Source: Clostridiales bacterium (lineage in GTDB: Bacteria > Bacillota > Clostridia > Oscillospirales > Ruminococcaceae). From it: a DNA stretch of 64,000 nt. Position 1 is the first letter of the stretch; each line of letters starts with the position of its first letter. The stretch spans positions 101,665 through 165,664 of the forward strand of contig JAHZAY010000005.1 of NCBI GenBank assembly GCA_019423685.1, in the 5' to 3' direction. The position numbers and the translations under genes were made by a program. Under the pieces are notes generated by a model that saw only the letters and a program-made list of their open reading frames with translations, did not search any database and was not told the DNA's origin. Shown here one piece after another: positions 27,157-36,129 of this stretch.

Positions 27157-27753
27157 CTACTCCTCGACCTTGATGTCCTCCTTTAGGGGCTGCATCAAAT
27201 TGATGAGCCTGCACCCCGATTCATAGGCGTATTTGACCGTCTGTGCCGTGCCGCTGCGGGTGGGGTTGGTCATATAGTACGCGCACACACAGCTGTGGTC
27301 TACCATAAAGTAGTTGCGCCGCTTCATACAGTCCTTGTGGTATCGCGGGCTGACGATGTACACCCTGTCGGCACTTTCCCGTATCCGCTCGTACAGTTTC
27401 TGGTCGGTCTTGCTCCACCCCAAATGCTGTTCGGGGTAAGGGACCGTCAGATACAGCTGGATACCGGGCAGGCGCTGACGCATCTCCAGCAGCGTGACGG
27501 CGGCCAACGTATCGAACCCCAGCGCGCCCCCAGTATAGAAAATATCAATTCCCTCTTCCACAAGCTGCGCAATCGCTCCCCGCAGATTTTTTTGCAGCCA
27601 CACCTGCTCCTGCAGATTCGATGGCAGCGATCGGTGGCCGCTCATGCAGCAGGAGCGCTTGCGCAGTGTATCCTGCAGCTGCTCGTCGCTGTGCTCCACC
27701 AGCTCTTTCTCCCAGTGGATCCCCTCCGATGTCGGAATGGACCATCGGTTCAT
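27157..27753 (-). CDS. SLOG family protein (DUF1273/YpsA-like)
   Basis: A 198-residue protein with the SLOG Rossmann-like pattern: MSGHRSLP, FYTGGALGFDTLAA, LYLTVPYPEQHLGW and RVYIVSPRYHKDCM. YpsA-type proteins are proposed to bind nucleotides or ADP-ribose-like ligands; their role is unsettled. Residues 1-35 precede the domain and are not conserved in my memory of the family. The start at 27753 has GGGGGAAG upstream and overlaps the end of the glycosylase gene by four bases (ATGA), so the two are translated together. It is the last gene of the overlapping set that begins at 29614. Confidence 0.82.
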   Translation of the reverse strand: MNRWSIPTSEGIHWEKELVEHSDEQLQDTLRKRSCCMSGHRSLPSNLQEQVWLQKNLRGAIAQLVEEGIDIFYTGGALGFDTLAAVTLLEMRQRLPGIQLYLTVPYPEQHLGWSKTDQKLYERIRESADRVYIVSPRYHKDCMKRRNYFMVDHSCVCAYYMTNPTRSGTAQTVKYAYESGCRLINLMQPLKEDIKVEE

Positions 27754-28394
27754 TGTTCTTCCCCCTTATATCGAACAGACAGGCACGGACTGCCAATATC
27801 GACAAAGCGATACAGAAAATCCCGCGCCTCCTGCGCATAGTCAATGTGGATTCTCTTTGTGGCGGCGATGCGCTCCTTTGGCACCGCGACGCCCTCACAC
27901 AGATACAGTTCCTCCCCGCTCAACAAAAGCCCATTTTGCGCGCGGGTAATGCCCAATCCGCTGCACAGCTTTCCCGGACCGGACAGCAGGTTGTGCGCAG
28001 TCAAATTCCGAACGGGCTTTTTTTGCTGCCGCAGAGCCATCATCGTCTCGATCCCCTGCACCGGACAGGCCGCGCGGATCAGCACCGCCTCCGGCACGCC
28101 CTCTTGACGGGTAGTGATGTTAAGACAGCAATACATGCCATAGATCAGGTAGACATACGCCCTGCCACCCGGCTCAAACATCACCTTTGTTCGCTCGGTC
28201 TTTCCTTTATAGGAGTGGCAGGCCTTGTCCGAAAAGCCAGTGTAGGCCTCGGTCTCACAGATGATGGCTGAGAGCAGCTGCCCGTTTAAACGGCGCACCA
28301 GCTTTTTTCCGATCAGCTGTCTAGCCACCTCGACGGTGTCCTGCAGATAAAAGGAAGCCGGCAGCTTTTGCGGAAGGCAGGACAGGTTATCCAT
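27750..28394 (-). CDS. DNA-3-methyladenine glycosylase (AAG/MPG family)
   Basis: Removes alkylated purines from DNA to start base-excision repair. The 214-residue size is usual. Family motifs are VARQLIGKKLVRR, IICETEAYTGFSDKACHSYKGKT with the catalytic glutamate, MFEPGGRAYVYLIYGMYCCLNI and LLSGPGKLCSGLGI. ATG 28394 was chosen because AAAGGAGGAAAGG precedes it; the in-frame Met at 28412 has no ribosome site. It overlaps the HIT gene by eight bases and the SLOG gene by four. Confidence 0.92.
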   Translation of the reverse strand: MDNLSCLPQKLPASFYLQDTVEVARQLIGKKLVRRLNGQLLSAIICETEAYTGFSDKACHSYKGKTERTKVMFEPGGRAYVYLIYGMYCCLNITTRQEGVPEAVLIRAACPVQGIETMMALRQQKKPVRNLTAHNLLSGPGKLCSGLGITRAQNGLLLSGEELYLCEGVAVPKERIAATKRIHIDYAQEARDFLYRFVDIGSPCLSVRYKGEEQ

Positions 28395-28881
28395 CCCTTT
28401 CCTCCTTTCCATCCACTACAAGGGGTGGCAGCTCACAGAGCCGCCTTTCGATCTCTTCCCGCAGCTGCTTTGTCCTTTCAGCGAGCTGGTCATCACTTGG
28501 CCGATAGGCGTCGTTCCACATCTCCTCCCGCGGAAGCCACCACACCGGACCAGGCTGTGGGGTATCGCCGCTGACCCGCGGAAAGAGGTGCCAGTGCAGG
28601 TGGGTATCGCCGTTGCCCAGCAGCTCATAGTTCATCTTTTCCGGGTGGTAGACCGCCGCCACCGCCTCGGCTACCAGCGACATCTCCTGCAGAAAGCGGG
28701 TGCGAAAATCCCACGGCAGCTCATACAGTTCAGTGACGTGGCGCTTGCACAAAAACAGGGTGTATCCCTGAAAGCGCTGGTGATCGCCCAACACCACATA
28801 GCCGGTGGAAAGCGCGCAGACAAAGTAAGGGTTTTCTCCCTTTTGGATTTGCTCTATCCGATCACAGATTAAACAGCCCAT
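28387..28881 (-). CDS. HIT family (histidine triad) nucleotide-binding protein
   Basis: A 164-residue HIT protein with the active-site triad in THLHWHLFPR and the N-terminal zinc-type CLICDRI. HIT enzymes hydrolyse AMP-lysine, Ap4A or related nucleotides; this one resembles the Ap4A/FHIT-like branch with a longer C-terminal helix (residues 125-155, charged). It starts one base after the stop of the pseudouridine synthase and overlaps the glycosylase start by eight bases. Confidence 0.88.
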   Translation of the reverse strand: MGCLICDRIEQIQKGENPYFVCALSTGYVVLGDHQRFQGYTLFLCKRHVTELYELPWDFRTRFLQEMSLVAEAVAAVYHPEKMNYELLGNGDTHLHWHLFPRVSGDTPQPGPVWWLPREEMWNDAYRPSDDQLAERTKQLREEIERRLCELPPLVVDGKEERDG

Positions 28882-28882
28882 G

Positions 28883-29614
28883 CTATTGCTCCTCCCTCGA
28901 TGCGATCTGTTTGCACTCTTCGGGGGTAAGCTCCCGGCACTCCCCTTCTTTTAGATTGGGGTCCAGCGGCAGCAGCCCCATCTTGACCCGCTTTAACTCC
29001 AACACCTTTAATCCATAGACGCCAAACATCCGCTTGATTTGGTGGTAAAGCCCCTCCCGGAGGATAACCTCTCCCCAGTCTCCCCGCTCGCAGGAGGACG
29101 TTTTTTTAAGGGAGGCCGGCAGCGTCTGATCGGGGCCGATCTGAATGCCCTTTGAAAAGTCCCGCTCCATCTCTTCGGTGATGGGGCCATCCACCAATGC
29201 GTGGTAGGTCTTGGAGATGTGCTTTTTGGGGGAGAGAATATCGTGGGCAAACACTCCATCGTCGGTCAGCAGCACAAAACCGGTGGTATCTTTATCCAAC
29301 CTTCCCGCTGGGAACAGGCCGCGGCGCTGCAACGCCTCGGGTACCAGATCCACCACCGTCTTTTCGTGCTTGTCCTCGCTGGCACTGACCACCCCCTTGG
29401 GTTTATTGAGCATCAAGTACAGGTGCTGCCGCAGGACAAGCGCTTTGCCCTGCACCGCTACGGTATCGCTGTCAAAGTCGACGCCGAAGCCCGCATCCTT
29501 CACCACCTGCCCGTTTACCGTGACCTCCCCCTTGCGGATGAGGGTCTTAACCTCGCTGCGGGACAGGGCCCCCTGCATCGAGACGGCCTTATCCAACCGT
29601 TGTTTCTTTGCCAT
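28883..29614 (-). CDS. RsuA-family 16S rRNA pseudouridine synthase
   Basis: Converts a uridine in rRNA to pseudouridine. The 243-residue protein has an N-terminal S4 RNA-binding domain (residues 3-50, LSRSEVKTLIRKGEVTVNG) and a catalytic domain with GRLDKDTTGFVLLTDDG, where the aspartate is the catalytic residue, and YHQIKRMFG towards the end. The ATG at 29614 has GGGGGAGAAT upstream. It is the first gene of the set with HIT, glycosylase and SLOG. The exact uridine cannot be told from sequence. Confidence 0.92.
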   Translation of the reverse strand: MAKKQRLDKAVSMQGALSRSEVKTLIRKGEVTVNGQVVKDAGFGVDFDSDTVAVQGKALVLRQHLYLMLNKPKGVVSASEDKHEKTVVDLVPEALQRRGLFPAGRLDKDTTGFVLLTDDGVFAHDILSPKKHISKTYHALVDGPITEEMERDFSKGIQIGPDQTLPASLKKTSSCERGDWGEVILREGLYHQIKRMFGVYGLKVLELKRVKMGLLPLDPNLKEGECRELTPEECKQIASREEQ

Positions 29615-29708
29615 TTTTTATTCTCCCCCTTGTGTCCAATTAAGGTTATTGTAGCACACTTGGCGCGCAGACGAAAGGGCGGGAGAAAATTTGTACTTAC
29701 AAAAAACA

Positions 29709-29748
29709 AGCGGGGCCGCTCAATCCTATTGGATTGAGCGGCCCCGCT
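29709..29748 (-). terminator. Intrinsic terminator of clpB
   Basis: A perfect 18-bp stem AGCGGGGCCGCTCAATCC with loop TATT, followed on the minus strand by a T run (TTGTTTTTTG). Confidence 0.93.
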
Positions 29749-29792
29749 AAGCTAAGCGGTTTCCTACATCCGGTAGGGCAACCGCATCGGTT

Positions 29793-32405
29793 TTATTTGA
29801 CAACCAACTCGCCGTTTTCGGTGTCGATGGTCACTTTACACATCTCGGCATTGTCGTCATCCGAACCGATCTCGCCGGAGATGATCTTCTTGGCGAGCAT
29901 CGTCTCGATGTGGCTCTGCAGGAAGCGTTTGAGCGGACGTGCACCGTAGATCGGGTCGTAGGCGTTGTCGGCGATATACTGTTTTGCACTGTCGGTGAGG
30001 ACAAGCTCGATCTGTTTTGCCTTCAGGCGCTCGCGCAGGTCCTGCATCTGCAGGTCGATGATGTTGCCGATGTTCTCCTTAGTCAGTGGTTTAAAGAATA
30101 CAATCTCATCCAGACGGTTCAAGAACTCCGGACGGAAGCTGGATTTGAGCAGTGCATTGACCTGATCCTTCGCCTGCTGGCTGATCTGGCTGTCCGGGGT
30201 GATTCCCTCAAGAATATAGGAAGAACCGAGGTTGGATGTCAGAATAATGATGGTGTTCTTAAAGTCGACGGTGCGTCCCTGCGAATCGGTGATACGTCCG
30301 TCATCCAGGACCTGCAACAGCACATTAAAGACATCTGGATGTGCCTTTTCGACCTCATCGAACAGGACAACCGAGTATGGATGGCGGCGGACCGCTTCGG
30401 TCAACTGGCCGCCCTCTTCATAGCCGACATATCCTGGAGGCGCTCCGATCAGTCGGGACACTGAGTACTTCTCCATGTATTCGCTCATATCGATGCGCAC
30501 CATGTTGTTCTCATCGTCGAACAGCGTCTTTGCCAGTGTCTTTGCCAGCTGGGTCTTGCCGACGCCGGTCGGGCCCAGGAACAAGAACGAACCGATCGGG
30601 CGGTTCGGGTCGGAGATGCCGGCGCGCGAACGCAAAATTGCCTCGCTGACCAGGCGCACCGCTTCGTCCTGACCGACCACATTCTCGTGCAGGATGTCCT
30701 CCATGTGCAAGAGCTTCTCCCGTTCGCCCTCCATGATCTTGGCTACCGGGATGCCGGTCCACTTGCCGACTACCTTTGCGATCTCCTCTTCGGTGACCTT
30801 GTTGCGCAGCAGGCTCGACTGCTGTGCCTCCTCGGCCAACTTTTCTTCCTGCTCCAACTCGGATTTGAGCTGTGGCAGTTTGCCGTATTTGAGCTCGGCG
30901 GCCTTGTTTAAATCGTATTCGCGTTCGGCGCGCTCAATGTCACCGCCGACCTGCTCGATTTCCTCACGCAGCTTTTGCACCTTGTTGATAGCTGCTTTCT
31001 CGTTTTCCCACTGCGCCTTCATCGAGTTAAACTTCTCGCGCAGCTGGGCAAGTTCCTTGGTCACTGCCTCCAAACGCTCCTGGGAGAGCTTGTCGTCCTC
31101 CTTTTTGAGCGCTGCCTGTGCAATCTCCTGCTGGATGATCTTGCGGTTGAGCTCATCGAGCTCGATCGGCATCGAATCCATCTCGGTGCGGATCATCGCG
31201 CAGGCCTCATCGACAAGGTCGATGGCCTTATCCGGCAGGAATCGGTCGGAGATATAGCGGTTGGAAAGGGTTGCCGCCGCAATCAGCGCGGCATCCTGAA
31301 TCTTGACGCCGTGGTAGACTTCATACCGCTCTTTCAGGCCACGCAGGATGGAGATGGTATCCTCCACCGTCGGTTCATTGACCATGACCGGCTGGAAGCG
31401 GCGTTCCAGCGCTGCGTCCTTTTCGATATACTGGCGGTACTCGTCCAGGGTGGTTGCACCGATGCAGTGCAGCTCGCCGCGGGCAAGCATTGGCTTTAAC
31501 AGGTTGCCCGCATCCATCGAGCCCTCGGTCTTGCCGGCTCCGACGATGGTGTGCAGCTCATCAATGAAGAGGATGATTCTTCCTTCGCTCTTCTTGATTT
31601 CGCCCAAGACCGCTTTGAGTCGTTCCTCAAACTCGCCGCGGAACTTTGCGCCCGCAATCAGCGAGCCCATATCCAGCGAGAAGATGGTCTTGTCCTTTAA
31701 GCTGGTGGGCACATCTCCGCGGACAATGCGCTGTGCCAGGCCCTCGGCGATGGCGGTCTTGCCGACGCCAGGTTCACCGATCAGGACCGGGTTATTTTTT
31801 GTCTTACGGGAGAGGATCATCATGACATCGCGGATCTCGGAATCTCTGCCGATGACCGGGTCGAGCTTTTTATCCCGCGCATCCTGTACCAGATCGTGGC
31901 CGTACTTTTTGAGCACATCATAGGTGCCTTCCGGCGAATCGCTGGTGACGCGGGTATTGCCGCGCACCTCCTGCAAGACTTTCAGAAATTCATTTTTCTT
32001 GATGTCGAACAGTTTAAAGATCTCTCTGAGGTTGCGGTTTGGATTTTCCAGCAGCGAGAGCATGATGTGCTCCACCGAGACATATTCGTCCTTCATCGAC
32101 TCTGCGATGTTCTCTGCCTTTGCAAGTGCAGCATCCACATCCTGTGCGACGTAGATTTTTCCCGCCTCTCGACCAGAGCCGGTGACGCCGGGCATCTTAT
32201 CGATCTCCTGTTTCACTGCCTGCGCCAGAGCTTGCGGGTCCTTTCCCATCTTTTTAATGAGCTGGGAGATTAAGCTCTGATCGATGGTCAGCAGCGCATA
32301 GAGCAGGTGCTCCTGTTCGATCTGCATATTGTTGTTCGAAAGAGCCAGATTGTTGGCCTCCTGGATCGCTTCCAGGGACTTCTGGGTGAACTTCTGTGCA
32401 TTCAT
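29793..32405 (-). CDS. clpB: ATP-dependent disaggregase/chaperone ClpB
   Basis: Hexameric AAA+ disaggregase that works with DnaK to rescue aggregated proteins. The 870-residue protein has an N domain (1-145), a first AAA domain with Walker [10 protein letters not shown], a coiled-coil middle domain (about residues 400-520, rich in Glu, Lys and Gln) and a second AAA domain with GPTGVGKTQ. The substrate loop is [12 protein letters not shown] 32405 has GGAAGGAG upstream; an in-frame Met at 32438 has none. No CIRCE or CtsR box was seen. It follows an RHH gene by 75 bases and may share its promoter. Confidence 0.97.
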   Translation of the reverse strand: MNAQKFTQKSLEAIQEANNLALSNNNMQIEQEHLLYALLTIDQSLISQLIKKMGKDPQALAQAVKQEIDKMPGVTGSGREAGKIYVAQDVDAALAKAENIAESMKDEYVSVEHIMLSLLENPNRNLREIFKLFDIKKNEFLKVLQEVRGNTRVTSDSPEGTYDVLKKYGHDLVQDARDKKLDPVIGRDSEIRDVMMILSRKTKNNPVLIGEPGVGKTAIAEGLAQRIVRGDVPTSLKDKTIFSLDMGSLIAGAKFRGEFEERLKAVLGEIKKSEGRIILFIDELHTIVGAGKTEGSMDAGNLLKPMLARGELHCIGATTLDEYRQYIEKDAALERRFQPVMVNEPTVEDTISILRGLKERYEVYHGVKIQDAALIAAATLSNRYISDRFLPDKAIDLVDEACAMIRTEMDSMPIELDELNRKIIQQEIAQAALKKEDDKLSQERLEAVTKELAQLREKFNSMKAQWENEKAAINKVQKLREEIEQVGGDIERAEREYDLNKAAELKYGKLPQLKSELEQEEKLAEEAQQSSLLRNKVTEEEIAKVVGKWTGIPVAKIMEGEREKLLHMEDILHENVVGQDEAVRLVSEAILRSRAGISDPNRPIGSFLFLGPTGVGKTQLAKTLAKTLFDDENNMVRIDMSEYMEKYSVSRLIGAPPGYVGYEEGGQLTEAVRRHPYSVVLFDEVEKAHPDVFNVLLQVLDDGRITDSQGRTVDFKNTIIILTSNLGSSYILEGITPDSQISQQAKDQVNALLKSSFRPEFLNRLDEIVFFKPLTKENIGNIIDLQMQDLRERLKAKQIELVLTDSAKQYIADNAYDPIYGARPLKRFLQSHIETMLAKKIISGEIGSDDDNAEMCKVTIDTENGELVVK

Positions 32406-32480
32406 AGCCTTCCACTCCTTCCATGCCCTTTGGGGCAATAGCTTGTATCGTTTCGTTCTCTCTGCCGGCCGTTCGACGGG

Positions 32481-33137
32481 CTAGCAGATAATCGGGGTTT
32501 CCTTTAAATAGTTGAGATAGATCTGTTCACAGATCTCATCCCATTGGCTGCCATCCGCGCCCAAACAGCTTTTGAGCGCCCGGTCGATCATCTGGATATA
32601 GGCCGCAATGGCACAGCCGATTTCGTTGTTTTTGCTTCCCTCCTTGAGAAGGGAAAAATTTCGTATCAAACGGCCCTGCCCAATCTGATACTGCGGGTCC
32701 ACCTGCGGATAGAGGGCCTTGATGTACCGCTGTTCAATCTTGCAAAAGCGGTAGAAGAAGGCGTCCAGCAGCCCGATAAGCGTCTGAGACTGGGTGCGGG
32801 TCATAATCTTGAGTTGTCCAAGATCTCCTTTTCCGTGCAGCGAAAGCTCCACCGTATATTTGATGGTGGGGTTATATTTGACCCGCAGCGGACTGCGGAT
32901 GCTGAGCATGTTGTCCGAAGCCTTGGCCTGCACCTGAAACGGCTCGAAGGTGTCCAACACCGAAATCAAGGAATCGAAGATGTCCTTGCGCCGCTTTTCC
33001 GGGGTAATCAGCGAGACATACTCGGCCAACACCTGGTTAATCAAATTGGAGCGGCTGGTCCCAAGCGCGTAGGCTGCGCGGTCGATCTGCGCCACCACCT
33101 CGTCGCCCAGCACCAGGCTGTATACGCTTTTGCTCAT
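32481..33137 (-). CDS. Ribbon-helix-helix-type protein of unknown function upstream of clpB
   Basis: A 218-residue protein. The first 45 residues (SVYSLVLGDEVVAQIDRAAY, then GTSRSNLINQVLAEYVSL) look like a MetJ/Arc ribbon-helix-helix DNA-binding domain. The rest is not a family I can name; it has a beta-rich centre (KYNPTIKYTVELSLHG) and a helical end. A similar layout occurs in other Clostridia, but no function is known to me. It has a strong promoter and a perfect palindrome upstream, and lies 75 bases before clpB on the same strand, so a regulatory link to clpB is possible but unproven. Confidence 0.65.
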   Translation of the reverse strand: MSKSVYSLVLGDEVVAQIDRAAYALGTSRSNLINQVLAEYVSLITPEKRRKDIFDSLISVLDTFEPFQVQAKASDNMLSIRSPLRVKYNPTIKYTVELSLHGKGDLGQLKIMTRTQSQTLIGLLDAFFYRFCKIEQRYIKALYPQVDPQYQIGQGRLIRNFSLLKEGSKNNEIGCAIAAYIQMIDRALKSCLGADGSQWDEICEQIYLNYLKETPIIC

Positions 33138-33175
33138 CTTTTTTCTGCACCTTCCTTCCCGTGGTTTCCGAGATT

Positions 33176-33204
33176 ATTGTAAAGCATGTTATAAAATTTG
33201 TCAA
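33176..33204 (-). promoter_or_regulatory. Strong promoter of the RHH-clpB unit
   Basis: On the minus strand a perfect TTGACA, 17 bases, TACAAT, about 35 bases upstream of the RHH gene. Confidence 0.8.
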
Positions 33205-33237
33205 GCGAATTATATAACCTAATTTTCAAATTTACAG

Positions 33238-33249
33238 TTTGTATACAAA
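33238..33249. promoter_or_regulatory. Perfect 12-bp palindrome, candidate operator
   Basis: TTTGTATACAAA, 34 bases upstream of the -35 box of the RHH gene; a shorter palindrome TTATATAA lies between. A dimeric RHH protein could bind such a site; no direct evidence. Confidence 0.35.
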
Positions 33250-33327
33250 TTTGTTCTTTAAAATCCTACTGTTCTGTCTTCTGCAAAACCTCTGGACGGA
33301 CATCCTTTCGACGTGCTATAATCAAAC

Positions 33328-33360
33328 AAAAGGCCATGGCCTTTTGCCGCCTTTAAAGGC
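33328..33360 (+). repeat. Two perfect palindromes in the leader of the LRR gene
   Basis: AAAAGGCCATGGCCTTTT (18 bp, 33328-33345) and GCCTTTAAAGGC (12 bp, 33349-33360) sit between a TATAAT at 33317-33322 and the start codon. They could form RNA hairpins in the leader or be protein-binding sites. Confidence 0.45.
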
Positions 33361-33399
33361 GCTGGCCGGGCCGTTTGATACGAAAGGAAGTTGGGAAAC

Positions 33400-34719
33400 A
33401 TGAATTGGAAAACCTGTTTTTTGCCCCTCCTGCTGGCAGCAGCGCTGGTGCTGGGCAGCGTGACCGCCTTTGCGGACGGCGAGCCGGTCACACCCGAGAC
33501 AACCGAACCGACAGAGATAGCATCGAGGGAAACAGAAGGAAGTTGGAGCGGCAATACCTACACCGACAATCAGGGAATCGTCTATGAGTTGAATGATGAT
33601 GGGCAAACCGTCACATTGACAGATGGAAGAAGCGCAACCGGCGCAATCACCATTCCGGACGCGATTGAAAAGGGAGAGGAAAGCTACCCTGTCACCAGGG
33701 TCGGGGGCAAGGCTTTTGAGAACTGCCTGCAGCTCGTAAGTGTCACCTTCTCCGGCAATATTGACAGCATCGGGGACATTGCTTTTGCGCACTGCCTGCA
33801 GCTCGTAAGTGTCACCTTCTCCGGCAATATTGACAGCATCGGGGTCGATGCTTTTTCGCACTGCTGGCAGCTCGTAAGTGTCACCTTCTCCGGCAAGGTC
33901 GACAGCATCGGGATCTCTGCTTTTCAGGACTGCGATACGCTCAAAACCGTCACCTTCTCCGGCGATGTCGGCAGCATCTGGGACTTTGCTTTTTATAGCT
34001 GCGATGCGCTCAAAACCCTCACCTTCTCCGGCAGTGTCGACAGCATCGGGTACAGTGCTTTTTTTGGCTGCGATGCGCTCGAAAACGTCACCTTCTCTGG
34101 CAACGTCAGGAGCATTGGGAACGAAACTTTTGGGAGCTGTGATGCGCTCGAAAGCGTCACCTTCTCCGGCAATGTCGGCAGCATCGGAAACAATGCTTTT
34201 TATAACTGCACTACGCTGACCACGATCTACGTCCCCGCCAGCATGTCGGAGGACACAATCGATATGATTCGGAAGGCCCTCACGGGCAGCTGGCTGCAGA
34301 ATGTGCAGATTGTTCAGCCCGAGCAGCCGTCCGACCCCGCCACCGACCCCAGTACGCCGTCCGCCCCCAGCACCGGCACAACCGGCAGCGCCTCCAACGC
34401 CGTCCAGCAGCTGGAAGCCGCCGAGCGCCCCGACCCGATGGATGAGCAGGCCACCGAGCGGTACAACTTCTGGATGGATGTAAAATCCGACCTGCGCGCC
34501 GCCGGTGACGGCAGGACGGTGCGGGTTTATGTCCCTGCGGACTACACCAACATGCCCGCCAGCGTGATGGAGACCATCCGCACCCTTGGGAAGGAAATCA
34601 CCATCGACCTGCGCTGGAACGGCCAGCGGCTCATCATCACCCCGCAGACCGCCCTCCGGCGCCCGGCACGCAAGGCGTTCTGGACCTTCGACGCGCTGTG
34701 CGAAGTGTACGCGCGCTGA
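33400..34719 (+). CDS. Secreted BspA-type leucine-rich-repeat protein
   Basis: The 439-residue precursor has a signal peptide (residues 1-27, cleavage after AFA). Residues about 106-285 are seven to eight tandem 23-residue repeats of the BspA/LRR_5 type, pattern F..C..L..VTFSG.V.SIG..A. A Pro/Thr/Ser linker follows, then a C-terminal domain of about 90 residues (VRVYVPADYTNMP, ITIDLRWNGQRLIITPQ) that I do not recognise. There is no LPXTG motif or other anchor. ATG 33400 is nine bases after AGGAAG; TTG 33391 is too close. BspA-like proteins bind host or surface ligands in gut bacteria; the ligand here is unknown. Confidence 0.8.
   Translation: MNWKTCFLPLLLAAALVLGSVTAFADGEPVTPETTEPTEIASRETEGSWSGNTYTDNQGIVYELNDDGQTVTLTDGRSATGAITIPDAIEKGEESYPVTRVGGKAFENCLQLVSVTFSGNIDSIGDIAFAHCLQLVSVTFSGNIDSIGVDAFSHCWQLVSVTFSGKVDSIGISAFQDCDTLKTVTFSGDVGSIWDFAFYSCDALKTLTFSGSVDSIGYSAFFGCDALENVTFSGNVRSIGNETFGSCDALESVTFSGNVGSIGNNAFYNCTTLTTIYVPASMSEDTIDMIRKALTGSWLQNVQIVQPEQPSDPATDPSTPSAPSTGTTGSASNAVQQLEAAERPDPMDEQATERYNFWMDVKSDLRAAGDGRTVRVYVPADYTNMPASVMETIRTLGKEITIDLRWNGQRLIITPQTALRRPARKAFWTFDALCEVYAR
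33715..34210 (+). repeat. Tandem 69-bp repeats encoding LRR units
   Basis: The segment starting GCTCGTAAGTGTCACCTTCT recurs at 33732, 33801 and 33870, exactly 69 bases apart, and the first two units are almost identical in DNA. Later units diverge but keep CACCTTCTCCGGCA. This indicates recent unit duplication by recombination or slippage. Confidence 0.9.
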
Positions 34720-34729
34720 AATTTTCGGC

Positions 34730-34764
34730 AAAAAAGGAGCTCTCAACGCGGGAGCTCCTTTTTT
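34730..34764 (+). terminator. Intrinsic terminator of the LRR gene
   Basis: Stem AAAAAAGGAGCTC / GAGCTCCTTTTTT just after the stop codon. Confidence 0.92.
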
Positions 34765-34767
34765 TCA

Positions 34768-34797
34768 TCGACAAGCCCCGGCAAAATATGATACAAT
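34768..34797 (+). promoter_or_regulatory. Candidate promoter of the DUF819 gene
   Basis: TCGACA, 18 bases, TACAAT; 31 bases upstream of the start codon. Confidence 0.5.
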
Positions 34798-34828
34798 GGA
34801 GAAAATACAATCGAGGGAGTTTTTTTCC

Positions 34829-36022
34829 ATGAACACACTCATCCATTCGGACAACACCTGGGCGCTGTGGGCCATCCTGATCAGCGTCGCTGCGCTGTCC
34901 ATCTGGTTGGAACAGCGCTTTCGCTGGGCTGCCAGAATCACCGGCTGTGTCCTTGCGCTGATCGGCATGATGGTGCTGGCAAATCTCGGCGTTGTCCCCA
35001 CCGAGTCGGTGGTCTATGACACCGTTTGGGACTATATCGTGCCGTTGGCCATCCCGCTGTTGCTGTTCCAGTGCAACATCAAGCGGATCGGCCGAGAGAG
35101 CGGCCGCCTGCTGCTGATCTTTTTGATCGGATCGGTCGGAACCATCGTGGGCGGTTTTACCGGCTTCTTTTTGCTGCGGGGCTTCTTCCCGGAGCTGTAC
35201 AAGGTAGCAGCGATGTTTACCGGCACCTATATTGGCGGATCGGTCAACTTTGTGGCTATGGCGGACACCTTTGGCGCTTCCAGCCAGATGAGCTCTCAGG
35301 CCGTAGTGGCGGACAACCTGCTGATGGCTCTCTACTTCTTTGTGTTGATCTCCATCCCCGCCATTCCCTTTTTCCGCAAACATTATACCCACCCACTGGT
35401 GGATGAAGTGGAGGCTGGAAACGGCGAACACGCAAAGGAATTCTGGAAACCGCGGCCCATCTCGCTGCAAAACATTTCATTTGATTTGGCAGCGGCATTT
35501 TTGATTGTTGCTATTTCAACAACAGTGGCAAACTTTTTTGCACAGCTCCTCCCCACCGAAGGGGCAGGCTTCATCCTCAACCAACTGTTGGGCAACAAAT
35601 ATCTGATTATGACCACCCTGACAATGCTCTGCGCCACCTTCTTTCCCAAAACCTTTAATGACGCACCCGGAGCCAACGAGATCGGCACCTTTATGATCCA
35701 CATCTTTTTTGCCGTCATCGGCGCGCCGGCCTCGATCATCAGCATCCTCACACAGGCTCCGATACTGCTGGTATATGCGCTGATTATCGTAGGGGTCAAC
35801 ATGCTCTTCTCGCTGGTGTTTGGAAAGATCTTCCACTTTAGCTTAGAGGAAATTATCCTTGCCTCCAACGCAAACATCGGCGGCCCGACCACAGCGACGG
35901 CGATGGCCATCTCCAAAGGTTGGAATCAGTTGATCGGTCCGGTCATGCTGGTGGGCGTTTTGGGATATGTGGTGGGAAATTATCTGGGCATCCTGACGGG
36001 CACCATCCTCGGAAGAATCTAA
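34829..36022 (+). CDS. DUF819 family membrane protein (YjcL-like)
   Basis: A 397-residue protein with about ten to eleven hydrophobic helices. Characteristic parts are VPLAIPLLLFQCNIKRI, GSVGTIVGG, FTGTYIGGSVNFVAMAD and ANIGGPTTATAMAISKGW. The two related halves with GGS and GGP loops suggest a transporter with inverted repeats, but no substrate is established for DUF819. ATG 34829 has GAGGGAG upstream; the open frame reaches back into the LRR gene and is a shadow there. It is single, between two terminators. Confidence 0.88.
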   Translation: MNTLIHSDNTWALWAILISVAALSIWLEQRFRWAARITGCVLALIGMMVLANLGVVPTESVVYDTVWDYIVPLAIPLLLFQCNIKRIGRESGRLLLIFLIGSVGTIVGGFTGFFLLRGFFPELYKVAAMFTGTYIGGSVNFVAMADTFGASSQMSSQAVVADNLLMALYFFVLISIPAIPFFRKHYTHPLVDEVEAGNGEHAKEFWKPRPISLQNISFDLAAAFLIVAISTTVANFFAQLLPTEGAGFILNQLLGNKYLIMTTLTMLCATFFPKTFNDAPGANEIGTFMIHIFFAVIGAPASIISILTQAPILLVYALIIVGVNMLFSLVFGKIFHFSLEEIILASNANIGGPTTATAMAISKGWNQLIGPVMLVGVLGYVVGNYLGILTGTILGRI

Positions 36023-36089
36023 AAATATAGCTTCCGAGCTCCCTTTCATCCAATACCAGGATATCCGCAAAAAACTGCCTTCATACAGC

Positions 36090-36125
36090 AAAGGCGTCTT
36101 GCTTTATAAAGCAAGACGCCTTTTT
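36090..36125. terminator. Bidirectional intrinsic terminator
   Basis: Stem AAAGGCGTCTTGCTTTA / TAAAGCAAGACGCCTTT between converging DUF819 and GNAT genes. Confidence 0.92.
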
Positions 36126-36129
36126 CCTA

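Noticed and set aside
32406..32480. Search for CIRCE or CtsR boxes before clpB
   Set aside because: No TTAGCACTC-type inverted repeat or CtsR heptad repeat found here or upstream of the RHH gene.
33322..34746. 474-codon open frame on the minus strand across the LRR gene
   Set aside because: It mirrors the 69-bp repeats and GC-rich codons of the plus-strand gene, which has a signal peptide, ribosome site and terminator; the mirror frame has none.
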